Shown here in pieces: positions 40,016 to 51,341 of a DNA stretch of 64,000 bases (within the stretch, counting starts at the first letter, position 1; the number at the start of each line of letters is the position of its first letter). A model generated the notes under the pieces. That model was given only the letters and a program-made list of their open reading frames with translations. It made no database searches and had not been told where the DNA came from. This DNA comes from Brugia malayi (taxonomy: Eukaryota > Nematoda > Chromadorea > Rhabditida > Onchocercidae). The position numbers and the translations under genes were made by a program. The DNA is taken from positions 10,600,501 through 10,664,500 of the forward strand of contig NW_025062476.1 in NCBI RefSeq assembly GCF_000002995.4, read 5' to 3'.

Positions 40016-42227
40016 GTTTCATGCGAAAAATTTTCACTGTATTGTTCCGGCTCGTTATTCAACAGCGATCGGCTCGCGTATTCCGCTGGGCTAGTTCGGG
40101 TTCGTTTTTCAGTACTGTAGTGTTACAGTTACTAATCTAATTGCTTTAATTACTTTATAACGACGATAAGAATGAAAAGGTGTGACAGAACAGAGTCGTA
40201 GGATCACAAACACTTTGAGAATGGAAAACGAATATGACAAGAATTCTATTTTCGTATGTCTTATTACTGGTATGGCAAATCGTTCTGTTCGATGGCATCC
40301 AAAATGTTTAATTTATTTACCTTAGTCGGACTGATTTCTTTAAAACCTTTACCTATTGCCACAAAACCTGAATGTGCAGAAAATTCCCCAAACTGAGAAT
40401 TGTGATAGTTTTTTTTTTTTTTTTGGAAAGATGAATCTACTGACAAGAATCAAACTTTAAAATATGCATCAAAGTTAATAATTATGATTTATTCTATTTC
40501 AATAAATATTTCCGTAATCTTTTACAACCTCTGGTTTCTAACGGTGTTGTTTTTGCTTCAATGCAATTACTATACATAATAGAGACGATTTTTTGAAGCA
40601 AGCGAAAAAGGAATGCAGCAAAAGATAGAAACAAAAAAAAAAAAAAAAACCAATCACTGCCTCTGACACATCAAAGATGAAACTTTAAAAAAATTGATCA
40701 AAGATGAAACTTTAAAAAAATTGATAAAACTCGAAAGGAAAATCTGATGCAAGCGATATGCCTTTTTGCCATTTCATAAGACATAAAATATTCAAAATCC
40801 AGAACAAATTTTAAAAAAATAAAAAATAAAGAAACCTACCAAACTGCTTAAGGAAGGCCTTTGAGTAGCACCTGATAAGAAGATGCAACCCAAAACTGTA
40901 AATGTATTTCTTTTACCTGTAAATCATTCGATAGGCTAGATTGCATTTAAAGTTGCACCAGACAAAAATAACGATCGAAGATTTTACTTTATAATGATTG
41001 GAGTGAATGATTATAATTCCATGCTTTAATGATCAGACTAGAAGGAGACAAAAGGTAAGACCTCACCTATCCTAAACAATCAGTACGATAATCAATACAA
41101 ATCTCATTAGTGATAAGGTTGATATAGCAATAATTACAATGCTCTCTTCATTCCGTTCTATTATTTATATAAAAAACCAATTTAAATTTCTAAAACATTT
41201 TCTTCTTAGTTAACTAATATTCAGTAAAGTTGTTTTCCTAGTTTATATAAGATTTTCCAAAAACAGATGACCACTCTTGAAAGATTTCATGAAAAGAAGC
41301 ATAAATTATATTCGTACATTAAAGAACCGAAGGTTTATCCTTTTATTATTCTGTAAATGAATGTAATTCACCAAGAACTGAGAAGAAAAAAAAAGACTAA
41401 ACATCAGTTCTGGTAGAATTGAGCTGTTGACATGAAAAAAGAAGGGAGAATTATTCTATCAGAAATGCTCAACATACATTGCACAGCTAAATGAAACTCT
41501 AACATTTGACCTCCTCTAACCACTAAACGAGCAAGCACACCACCAACTAAACTTCGAGACAAACAGTTCCCGCGGCAAAGAAGGAGATTAAAATTAACGC
41601 AGCCTATTGAGCATCATTACAGTGCAGTTTTTGGGTGACTTTGACAATACTTACGTCCCTCTGATGACAATAAATTGATGAAGGGAAGTGAGCATTGTTG
41701 ATACTGTCTGATACCATCTTATTAAATGTAAACATTGACGGTAATCCGATTGCATGAAATAATTGATATTTTGAGAGAAAGGGAGAGAGAGACAGAGAGG
41801 GAGAGATGAAGAAGAATTGAAAAGATTGATAACGATTGTTAAGAATGATAAAAACGACGACTAAATTTGTCCTTGCAGTTTTTATATTATTTACGCTTAT
41901 ATTAATATTTTACACTTTTAATTACAGATTACTCTTATCCTTACATTCCATTTTGAGTTATCATAGAGAAAAGATGAAATAAATACATTATTATGGTTAC
42001 TCAAAAATATATGAATATATGAATGTAAATATATGAATGTAAAAATGATCAAAATGCAACAAAAATGTATTAGAAACGTATTAATCATTATTATTCATTT
42101 CCACTTTTTTAAAAATTTTTTTTGAAAGAATGATTTGAAAAGAGGAAACGAATTACCAACTCAACAATACAATAAAGTAAAGGTTAATAGAGCACACAGT
42201 GTACGATGATAAGAAATGATCAATGAT

Positions 42228-42329
42228 TTATTCTGTAAACGATCCGTCACCATACTGCAATAGATGACGTGTCACACGAATCGGCACTTTTCCATCATCG
42301 TCTATAGCATGCCATTCTTCGCAGAACAT
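42228..42329 (-). CDS. Short protein-like open frame, 33 codons (weak)
   Basis: ATG at 42329 to TAA at 42228. The translation begins MFCEEWHAIDDDGKVPIRV and ends QYGDGSFTE. Codon use and residue mix (Trp, His, Asp, Gly, Val) are unlike the low-complexity frames around it, so it may be a short coding exon or micropeptide. No family was recognised and no good acceptor precedes it; an in-frame stop lies shortly upstream. It could belong to an unknown minus-strand transcript in the region upstream of vigilin. Confidence 0.25.
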   Translation of the reverse strand: MFCEEWHAIDDDGKVPIRVTRHLLQYGDGSFTE

Positions 42330-42395
42330 AAAACAACGAACGAATGGGTTAAATTAAACGAGCATTTCTTGGATTCTATCTTTGCAATGATGTAA

Positions 42396-42433
42396 CCCCC
42401 CCCCCCCCCCCCCCACCCTCCCCCTCTCCCCCT
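42396..42433. repeat. 19-base poly(C) run followed by a C-rich tract
   Basis: An uninterrupted run of 19 C, then ACCCTCCCCCTCTCCCCC. On the minus strand this is a G-rich tract with several runs of G3 or more, so G-quadruplex formation is possible. It stands out sharply in a genome this A+T-rich. Confidence 0.9.
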
Positions 42434-44422
42434 AATTTCTGATTTGTCGCATGGATTGGATTGACTGATTGATTGATTGTGGACAGGTCAGGTCATTCAT
42501 ACTACCATTATCTTTGTTATTATTATCATTAATACTGCCATTATCTGTTATCAGGTGCAATTATTATAATTTACTTTTTCTCATCCTTTTCAAGTGTTAA
42601 AGAGGTGACAACCAATATGTGATCAGCACAACTATAATCTATCAAATACAAAGAGATACTGTTATCCAAGGTAGACGAACATTATCAATACCTTTTTAAT
42701 ATACTCACCTGATTTCCGGAACCAGAATTTTCAGCAAAAAGGAATCCAGTATTTACGAAGGTTAATACTGCTTGCTGTTCATAGCTGCGTCATTTGCACA
42801 GTCCATTAGATGTTTTCTGTGGGACAATTCGGATTCTTAGACAGAACATACGAGTTAGTAATAAAAGAAAAAAAAAAATTTTTTTTTTTTTCAGGATATA
42901 TATGAATTCATCTGCAATTGCTTCAACAAGAAATCTAAACCAGACATTTCATAAATTATTCTGATCCTAATCATCTTCAGACTTTCCCCAATGTACTTTA
43001 ATTGATTTGGTGCATAACTCCATCTCTTTGATAATCGTCATTCCTTCATTTAGCAACCATTTATTTGATTTGAAATGTTAAATTCCTGCATTTTTTCATA
43101 TTTATTTTTCCATCCATTTCTGCTCTAACATCACAAATCATTTAACAAAAGTGATTAAATTAAAACAAATCTTTTCATCGTTACTTCCATGCAATCATGA
43201 TTAGTGAATATATATTTCTGTACAGATTGATTTGATACCTCTTTTCCAATTATATCATTTATGATAAACTATCGACGAATTCCTCGTTTATTTATTAAAA
43301 TTGTGGTGAATATATTATTTTTGATATAAGTAAATAAAAATCTTTTTTTCTTTGCCTTGTTTGCTCTTTCCTAATTTAGTATTTTAGATATATGGAGGAG
43401 ACAGACATGTCTGATCGTTATTTTCAAAGTTCTCTAAAAATACATCCTTTTCCATTTAATCAGAATAACAAAGAATGTCTTAGAGTCTTAGATAACACAG
43501 ACGCAGTAGTTATCTATTCAAGGAGTACTTAAGTATACGAAATGAATTATTGCTCAATCATTTGTTTTATCATAGAAGCATTCTGTTGTGATTATCTTTG
43601 CTATAAACAAAATCTGTAATCTGTGTGACAATATACTAAACAATTCATACAGTTTAAGTTATATGAGTAAGATACGATAGTTAGTTATCCGTATGTCTGC
43701 ATACGTAAACATTTGTGTTGTGCACCACATTCTCATCAGAAGACAATAACGATAACAATCACGTACACGTTGCAGTCATCTGCAAACGCATGCACTAATA
43801 CTTTTTGTACTGCGTATGGAATAGAAAGGAAAGAAAAGTAGTGAAATAACGCAGAAGAATTCACTTAAGTCACTTCAACCATTATACGTTCATGTTCATT
43901 TACAGCGTCAAAATGACAACATGGTAATGGCAACATGATGTCGACGTGATGACAACGTAATGATGTCAACCTTCTCAACCATTCCTGACAAATAATTCGT
44001 TACAACTAATTCAATGCCTTATCTAATTTTTATGGCTGCGTTAAATTCTTCATCATTTCTGAAAAATGCACGTTTCACGTTCTTGAGCTAATATTTAGTG
44101 TTGATGACTTAAATGTGAAATGTGCTGAGTTGAGAGTTTAATTAATTCCTGTTCCACTCATTTTGATCTCATTTCCTCCTCCTTCTTACGCAACAAAAAT
44201 TTTCTTATTTCCTATATTTTACACTGTAATTTTGATTAAGAAATAAGATTGAATGAGAAAGGGAGAGAGTGAGACAGAGTGTTAGTTGCAAGGTACTGTG
44301 ATTTTATATTGTAATGTTTTATCTTATTTAATAATTATCGTGATATTGTTGATGCTAATATTTTCTTTGTTATGCAGATCATCTCTCTATATCAGCATGC
44401 TACAGCAATTATATAATTTCTC

Positions 44423-44436
44423 CTTTTTTTTTATAG
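44423..44436 (+). promoter_or_regulatory. Candidate trans-splice acceptor of ICMT
   Basis: A poly(T) tract ending TTTATAG lies 14 bases before ATG 44451 in the intronless ICMT gene. Nematode spliced-leader addition sites often look like this. It is the main reason for choosing ATG 44451 over the in-frame upstream ATGs at 44352 and 44397. Confidence 0.4.
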
Positions 44437-44450
44437 TTTCGATAAGCAAT

Positions 44451-45299
44451 ATGGTGGAAATATTTCGAAGTGACATTGATGTACAACATTCATTATTTTC
44501 GGTTTTGTTATCCGTAATAGTAATCAATATAGCATATATATTACGTTTCGAAAAGTGGAAACTTGAGTATATAGCGTTCTTGCTATCGATTCCAATATCG
44601 GTGTTAATTTGTGGTTGGCGTGCACGTTGGAATGCAATACAAGCATCTTTTCTTGGGGGCATTTTTACATTATCTCTACTCTGTGCCTATTCAACAAATA
44701 ATTTGTATTTATCAATATTCGCTTGGTATTTCGCATGTATGGCGGTATTTCACTACGGCGAATTTCTGGTGACAGCGTTAACAAACCGACCAGATTTGAA
44801 CTTTTCATCCTATCTTCTTGATCATTCTCTCGCATATTGGGCAGCTGCTTTGATAAGCTGGGTGGAATATGCAGTGGAAGTACATTTCTTACCACATTTA
44901 AAAAATGTTGCCGTTAGTTATGTTGGATTAATATTAATTATATTTGGTGAAATTTTACGGAAACTTGCAATGATTCATGCAAACGGTGGATTCACACATA
45001 TGATTGCAATCAAGAAGTGTCCAAAGCATAAATTGATCACTAGTGGTGTGTATGGTTTCGTACGACATCCAGGATATCTCGGTTGGTTAGTTTGGTGTTT
45101 GGGCACTCAGGTAATGCTATGCAATCCTGTATGTTTGATCCTTTATTTGCTAGTTGGGTGGAATTTCTTCAACGAAAGAATATATTGGGAAGAACGTTAT
45201 CTGACTTCCTTCTTTGGTACAGAATATATTCAGTATCAAAGAAACGTACCGCTTGGAATACCGTTTATTAAAGGATACGAATCACAGTCATCGAGATAG
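44451..45299 (+). CDS. Protein-S-isoprenylcysteine O-methyltransferase
   Basis: ICMT (Ste14 type) methylates the C-terminal prenylcysteine of CaaX proteins such as Ras and Rho GTPases, using S-adenosylmethionine, at the ER membrane. The single exon encodes 282 residues, close to the 284 of human ICMT. Family landmarks in order: FHYGEFLVTA, FGEILRKLAM, the SAM/prenyl-site signature SGVYGFVRHPGYLGW, GTQVMLCNP, and the C-terminal EERYL..FFG.EY..Y....PLGIPFIKGY. The chain is multi-spanning, with about seven or eight hydrophobic segments. ATG 44451 follows a likely spliced-leader acceptor; upstream in-frame ATGs would add 18 or 33 mostly hydrophobic residues not seen in the family. The total lack of introns is odd here, because every other clear gene in the window is split. 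Confidence 0.93.
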   Translation: MVEIFRSDIDVQHSLFSVLLSVIVINIAYILRFEKWKLEYIAFLLSIPISVLICGWRARWNAIQASFLGGIFTLSLLCAYSTNNLYLSIFAWYFACMAVFHYGEFLVTALTNRPDLNFSSYLLDHSLAYWAAALISWVEYAVEVHFLPHLKNVAVSYVGLILIIFGEILRKLAMIHANGGFTHMIAIKKCPKHKLITSGVYGFVRHPGYLGWLVWCLGTQVMLCNPVCLILYLLVGWNFFNERIYWEERYLTSFFGTEYIQYQRNVPLGIPFIKGYESQSSR

Positions 45300-46400
45300 C
45301 ATCTTGTTTGATTTTATTTGTTACTGTAATCTCAACTTTACCTCATAGAATTAACACTTGTAATAGTTAAATTGACAGTTGCATATTTAATGGAGATTCT
45401 CTTTGTTCTTCATGTTCTTCTGATGGCGCAAACAGTGGCAAACATTGATTCTGTATGAAAAAAGCTTTTCGGATGTTAGCTATATGAATATTGCTATTGG
45501 TTTAGAGCGTTTGGTTAGCTATTTGCTATATTTCTACAAACTACACTTTCTTACAAAATCCTAGACTTTTGATTATAGTTCTTTTTTCGAAGTCAATACA
45601 AATAAAGTTGTTAACATATAGCAAAAAAAAAAACTTTCTTAATGAGCTGTTAAATACTTGTTACCGTTTAAAGGAATTACAGGCGTTGTTTGTTGAAAAT
45701 TTGTTAGTGTTATACGATTATACTCTTTTCATTTGGAAGTTTATACTTATGGACTAATAATTGTAATAATAAGTCATTTTCGGTGTGATCTCAGTTTTTT
45801 GTCTGTAAATTTCAATACCAAACATTTTAACATAAACTACTGAGTATTAAAGTTGTTAAAGTAAGCTTAAGGGATGAACTTATAAGTGACTTTAATTAGT
45901 TTTTACTGACAGCATTGAATATGTGTTGGTAATGCTGTTTTGCTGCTTTACTGGGTAAGTTTTTTATGCATCATTTTATTATGCTTATCCTAAGTTGTAG
46001 TACTGCATGTTATTTTACGCCTACAATGATTAATATTGATCACAAGTTTTGATAGTTTGTGCCATGCACATTCCAGAATTTAATTCGGTCTTCTTTTTTT
46101 TTTTTTTTTTTTTTTTTTTTTGATGCTGGTAACATTTTGCTGTTAGGTTTGAAAAATTAATTCAAATTAAAAGTTTTTGTTTGCTTAGTTGTTATGCAGG
46201 ATGCTCAGTTAAATTTTTTGGTTGTTGAAATACTATTGATAGTATTTTCAGCAAACTTCTTTCAAACATTCAAAGATTTAGCGTTGTCATGTTTTGTAAT
46301 TTTGTTTGCTGTAGAAATATATGAATTAGTGTTTAGCGAGTGTAGATGATACGTCTTTCTATATGCATAGTGTTGTAATTATCACATAATAAAATTCAAG
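45300..46400. other. 3' flank of ICMT and upstream region of the FRA10AC1 homologue
   Basis: Includes a putative ICMT poly(A) signal at 45601 and a long poly(T) run at 46091-46121. No additional coding exon was found. Plus-strand frames here are short and low in complexity. Confidence 0.6.
45601..45606 (+). terminator. Poly(A) signal of ICMT
   Basis: AATAAA about 300 bases after the ICMT stop codon. Confidence 0.4.
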
Positions 46401-48380
46401 ATGAATAAACAGAATCCATCAATCGATTATGAAGATTTGGAATCAGAATTTGACTATGCAAATGATGCTGGAAGCAGTGTTGATAGAAGAAAAAGTTATC
46501 GAATACAGGATGATCAATTATGGAAGAAACCACGATTTGGAGAAGTTGCATTGCCAGATCGAAAGAAAGCAAGAGGCATATTTGATCAAGAACAGTCCTG
46601 TTTTGAGAGGTACTATTTGCTTTTCAGGAGTTTTTATCAAGAACGAGGTGGAAAAAAATGAGAGCAAAGAAGATTGAATAACAAATAATTCCATTTTTTT
46701 TTTGTCTAATGTTTAAATATATAAAGGTATAATTGTGCATTCTGTCACTCTAATATTGATGCTATTTTGGGAAACGTGTAATTTCTCACTAGTTTTCAGA
46801 CGAAAACAACGTCTAATGACTCTAGACGTGTACACGCGACATAAAGAACTTATAAATCAGTATTACCTCTGTTATCCAGGTGCAACAGCAAGATTACAGC
46901 GAGATACATCCAGAGATCGCACCGATTATGATGTCCTGAAAGACAATCACAGATTTCTCTGGGATGATGATGAGGTTTCACATAAAATATATTTACTTTT
47001 TTTGCAGTATAGATGCAGTTCTAGGAAACAATTATTGATTAAACCATAATAAGGGTATGGTGAGCGATTATACTCTTTATCATCATTTTATGTTTGGGTA
47101 TATCCAGTTCTTTTTTAGTTAATGAAAGCAGCGGAGAAGTCGTGGGAAGCCCGTTTAGCCAAACGTTATTATGACAAACTTTTCAAAGAATACTGTATTG
47201 CTGATCTTTCGCAATACAAAAAGAATAGGTAACCATGTTAAGACATATTTCAGCACTGGAATTCTGAAATGAATTTTAACATCCATATTCCTATAACGAA
47301 TCTATCCTCTGCGAAAAAAAATTAGGACTGGATTTCAACTTTTAAATAATTTATGTTGTTTACTACTTCTTTGTTGCTAAATTGTATTCCTTGCTACTTC
47401 TGATTTTTGACTTTTGAATTTCAGAATAGCTATGAGATGGCGAACTGAAAGAGAAGTCAGATCAGGGAAGGGTCAGTTTGAATGTGGCAATAAAAGGTGC
47501 AAAGAAAAAGACTACCTTACTAGTTGGGAAGTATGTCTTGTGAAACTTTTCATAATGTGAACCAAATTTATATTTCAGCTAATATCTTTTTATTATGTTT
47601 TGGCAGTGCAAAGAAAAAGACGATCTTACTAGTTGGGAGTAGTTTGTGAAACATAATGGTGCTGATTAAATTTTAATATAGTTAAATCCACATAACTTCA
47701 AATGAAACAAATGAAAATGTATTTTAAAAAAAATGTTTAGAAAATAAATTCACTATTTTGAACTGTATTAAAATATGAGGCTGTTTAGAAATTAAATAAA
47801 GTGAAGTTTTGAATGAACCGCTTTATTTCCGGTTAATTTTGCGTACTTGGAGAATAGCATTAAGAAAAATGCTCTTGTCAAGTTGCGGTTGTGTCCTGAA
47901 TGTTCAAAAATGCTCAATTATCATTCTCAGAAAAAGAAGCCAGAAAAGAAAGATAAACATAGACACAGAAAGAGATTGCAAGTTTTTCAGAATTCTTAAT
48001 ATTGAACATTCATCAAAATATAATTCTGTGATATCTGCAATTTCTTAAAATTCTAAATATTCGAGTTTATATTTAACTTACATTTCATTTGTTGATTTAT
48101 TGTTTGGTCATTTGCTTGACATTGATTTCACGAATGACTATTATTCAGGCCACATGCTAGGAGTCAGAAAAGCGAAGAAACTGCGGAGCAAACAAACACT
48201 TCAGAAGTCCAGCAGCCAGCAGTTTCTGAAGAAACGTTTAAAGAAGTAGAACAGAATATTGACGAAAAACTGGAAAAGGATAATTTAATGGAAATCTGGA
48301 GGAAATCACCGGAAGACACTGATCCAGAAAAAATTGCTGAACGAGAACTTGATGATTTCTTGGATGACTTGTTATTGTAA
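46401..48380 (+). CDS. FRA10AC1 homologue (spliceosome-associated nuclear protein)
   Basis: Six exons: 46401-46609, 46800-46974, 47119-47228, 47425-47530, 47832-47977 and 48149-48380. They total 978 bases, or 325 residues (human about 315). The family core is clear: TLDVYTRHKELINQY, DYDVLKDNHRFLWDDDE, WEARLAKRYYDKLFKEYCIA, MRWRTEREV.SGKGQFECGN, CKEKDYLTSWE, ALVKLRLCPECSKMLNYH, and an acidic C-terminus ending ELDDFLDDLLL. CxxxxC and CPEC may form a zinc site. Human FRA10AC1 is a spliceosome-linked nuclear protein. Two splice sites are abnormal. Intron 4 ends TTTCCG rather than TTTCAG; the nearest usable AG (47851-47852) would delete seven codons in frame. Intron 5 has a GC donor (ATT|GCAAGT), the only choice that keeps the conserved C-terminal frame. 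If intron 4 were retained, a stop follows about ten codons later. Confidence 0.9.
47606..47657 (+). repeat. Partial duplicate of FRA10AC1 exon 4 within the next intron
   Basis: About 50 bases nearly repeat 47497-47546, the end of exon 4 and its donor. Differences are TAC to GAT in one codon and small deletions at the donor. The copy still reads CKEKDDLTSWE and is preceded by its own acceptor-like TTTTGGCAG. Including it would break the frame into exon 5 (71-type phase mismatch: it ends phase 2 where phase 0 is needed), so it is taken as a non-functional tandem duplication. Confidence 0.8.
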
Positions 48381-51008
48381 TTGGTGAGCTTATATATTTG
48401 TATATATTTAATGGATTTCTTATCAAGAAGTCAACTAGAGAAGCTGAATTTAATGAAATACTGATGCTATTTTAGCGGTAGTTAGGCAGTATTTTGATTT
48501 CAAATATTTTAATAAATTCGGTTGTTTGTAAAGGCTTACACTAGAACATTTATCTGAAAATAGTGCTTTAAAAAGGAGTGGACAGATCCACGTTATTTTA
48601 GAGGCGAAAGTAAACTTCAATTTCCAGCCACTTTTTGCATGCTTTGGTTAGTTCTATAATTAAAAAAACAGGGTCGTTACTATATTAGTTAAGTATAAAA
48701 CGAAACAGTATTTTTAAATTTCAACAAGGTAAACGTATGGAATAAATAAAACTAAAATAAATGGCTTGTTATAAGTATGCCTGACTTAGTTATGATCAGG
48801 ACGAGGACGCGGCTTTCTAAAATGTTCTTTGAGAGTCTAATTGAAGATATTCAACTTATGTTTCCTTTTTTTTTCTTTTTTTTTTGAAAAGGTGAAATTA
48901 AATCTCTACGACTTTCTACTCTAAATTCTACTACCATAATTATTACGGTTAAATCGTTTTTTTTGTTACCCTATTACCTCTCTCCAGCTCCATGTTCAGT
49001 TTAAGTCACATACCATCTAATTTCATCGTCCATTAGAATTCATCCCGAACATGCTATTTTCTCAAAAATTAAAAAAATTCAATCTATGATGTCATACTTT
49101 GTTCAACATCCGATGTTTATTATTTCTTACAATTTTAGTTGTTTATGATGGACAAAAAAATTTCAATTCAGAAGCAAAATTTTTTCATAGATTCGATTTG
49201 TCCAATAGATATGGCGAATATGAAAGTCTTAATATGAAGTTCTGAAAATGATAAATGATGTGTGAAATATACAGTGATAATTGAACTGATTGACAGAATT
49301 AAAGTGAACAAAGAATGAAAAATTTTGATGGCAAATTTCAACTGATTTCAAAGTCTGTGTAATTTCTGCAGTGCCACAGTTTGAATAGTGTGTCTTAATT
49401 TTCTTAATGCTAAAGTAAGTTTGCGGTAGTTTCTTGTTTAAGGAGTTTCTTATCATTAATGTAAAGCTTATGCAAACATTTGTTTAACTGACAGAAATAA
49501 TGAAGTAAGTTTGTTTGCATATGTGCAAGCTTGCACACATGCACGCACGCAACGCATACTTGCACACACACTACATCTATAACTTTTCATTTTGGAAAAT
49601 CTTTAAATTTTAAATGATAAAATGAAACTATATATAAATATATACCCCATTAAGACGAAACGATCTAACATAAATGGAGATTTATGGACGAAGTCACTTG
49701 ACGTTCACGTACGTGTTCAAAGTTTAATTTAAGCAGATGATTGAAATAAAAGAAAAAATAAAATAAAATAAAGCAAATAAGAAATAAGTTTGATTCATTG
49801 ACAATATGTACTTGTTATGCTGTCATTTGTGAAAAAAAGAAAAGAGTTATTAAATTTTTGCTGTAATTATGACAAGAGATTTATCGTACTGATAATCTTA
49901 TTGATATTATAACAGTATTTGTTGTTTAGCAAAAAATCAATTTCTAATCAGATCTTTGAATCAAAATGAAGACTTTTTAGATTTTAAATGGTATTTTAGA
50001 AAAAATGAGACGACAGAAACGATGGATTTTTCTAATGAAATACATATCGTTGTTAGAGAATATATTGATAATATCTTGAAAGAGATTGCATGATAAAATC
50101 TTCAGATGTCCTTCATACATTATTATTTCTGCTTTAATCGATGATACTAATATCGAATCACTGAAATACTTAATATTTGATTGATTTCAATTGTAAATTA
50201 AAATATGTGTTGTAACAAGTTGGATTATTTAGTATATTAACCATAGGAATTTTCATTATTTCGTTTCGTTATGAGTAGAATTAGACTAAATCTGTAATTC
50301 GAACTTTTTATGTTGAATTGATTCATCGAGTTACACGCCTACGAATTACGTCATATTCCCGATACGTGTAACGATTGACTTAAAATTAATTGACGTATTT
50401 TTTTTTTTTTTTTTAGTGAAAACGAAAAGCTATTTTACATTATTGATCGTTATGCACTTATATTTTCATCACTGTTGAATTGAATGTTTCCTTAATTTGA
50501 ATAATACTGGAATAAAGTGACATTCTATTTGACTAACTTTATGAATTGTGCCATTAAAATTTGCTGAAATAATTTTTTGTTTACCATTTAAATGGACAAT
50601 ATATTATGGTAACTTCTATTATTCATTTCTGTTTTTACATGATAATTTGAAGTGCGATAAATGCTTAAAAACAAATTATGCGTTAAGTATAGCTGACATC
50701 TCGTATTTGAAATATTTGTTTAATTCATAGGATTAAAGTTGAAATCTTTAAAAGAAATAATACTTTTCATATACCAGACTATTGAAATCATTTTAGCTGA
50801 ACGAAAATAAACAAAATATTAGGATAAGACAAATTTGAAACCTTTTATTGCTAGCTTAATAAGTAACTTATTTTAGCTTATCATTAATTATGAGATTTAA
50901 ATGCGCCTCGCTCAACATATTACAATTAGCTACCAAGCATTTCAATTTTTTCATTCTTATTTATGCACATCAAAATGAGTGCGATAAACTGAATTTAAAA
51001 AGTTTGTA
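48381..51008. other. Convergent intergenic region
   Basis: 3' flank of the FRA10AC1 homologue (AATAAA at 48511) and of the minus-strand genes. A CA/GCAC-rich patch lies at 49525-49575 and a poly(T) run at 50398-50414. No supported gene was seen. Confidence 0.6.
48511..48516 (+). terminator. Poly(A) signal of the FRA10AC1 homologue
   Basis: AATAAA about 130 bases after the TAA at 48378-48380. Confidence 0.5.
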
Positions 51009-51341
51009 TTAGTGGCGGTGTCGCCTTTCATTAAGATTCACATCGTTAGGCAAAATGATTGGTACACTTTGCGCACATTCATCTTTCATCGGATGCTATA
51101 AAATACAAATATTTTACATGCATAACATTTTAGCATTTATAAAATTTCTTCCAAACTTTATAATAAATCAATAATTTTATTATAAAATTGTTGTATCTTT
51201 TGCTTCAGTAAATTTTGTTCAAATTTTATTTTTCATACAATTTACAGAGAATAATAATGATAAAATCATTTAACTAACCGTTTTAACATAAAAATAAGCA
51301 ATAATAATAAGAACGAAGAGATAAGCAATAGCAAGAAGCAT
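51009..51341 (-). CDS. Possible 49-residue single-pass membrane micropeptide
   Basis: Two exons: 51341-51279 (ATG, 21 codons, donor GTTAGT) and 51095-51009 (acceptor TTTATAG, 28 codons plus TAA), joined in phase 0. Exon 1 is a strong hydrophobic helix (MLLAIAYLFVLIIIAYFYVK). Exon 2 is polar (HPMKDECAQSVPIILPNDV...) with a basic RRHRH end. The coding reading continues upstream of the ATG for a few residues (DWKRWL) before an in-frame stop, so an unseen 5' exon is possible. No family is recognised. It could be a small integral membrane protein, or a 3' remnant of a larger gene; it is on the same strand as, and about 1.5 kb downstream of, the amino-acid transporter. Confidence 0.45.

Larger units (their letters stand above)
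40016..44436. other. Divergent intergenic region between vigilin and ICMT
   Basis: Presumed promoters and 5' leaders of vigilin (-) and ICMT (+). A less A+T-rich block at 40020-40130 lies just before the vigilin start. Two strong minus-strand donors with open sequence before them suggest untranslated or alternative vigilin leader exons: CAG|GTGAGT ending an exon at 42719 (acceptor CCCACAG near 42818), and GAC|GTAAGT ending one at about 41653. GA-rich tracts occur at 41770-41815 and 44253-44280. A degenerate ATGACAACATGGTAATGG-type repeat lies at 43911-43972. Apart from the short frame at 42228-42329, no coding sequence is supported. Confidence 0.45.
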
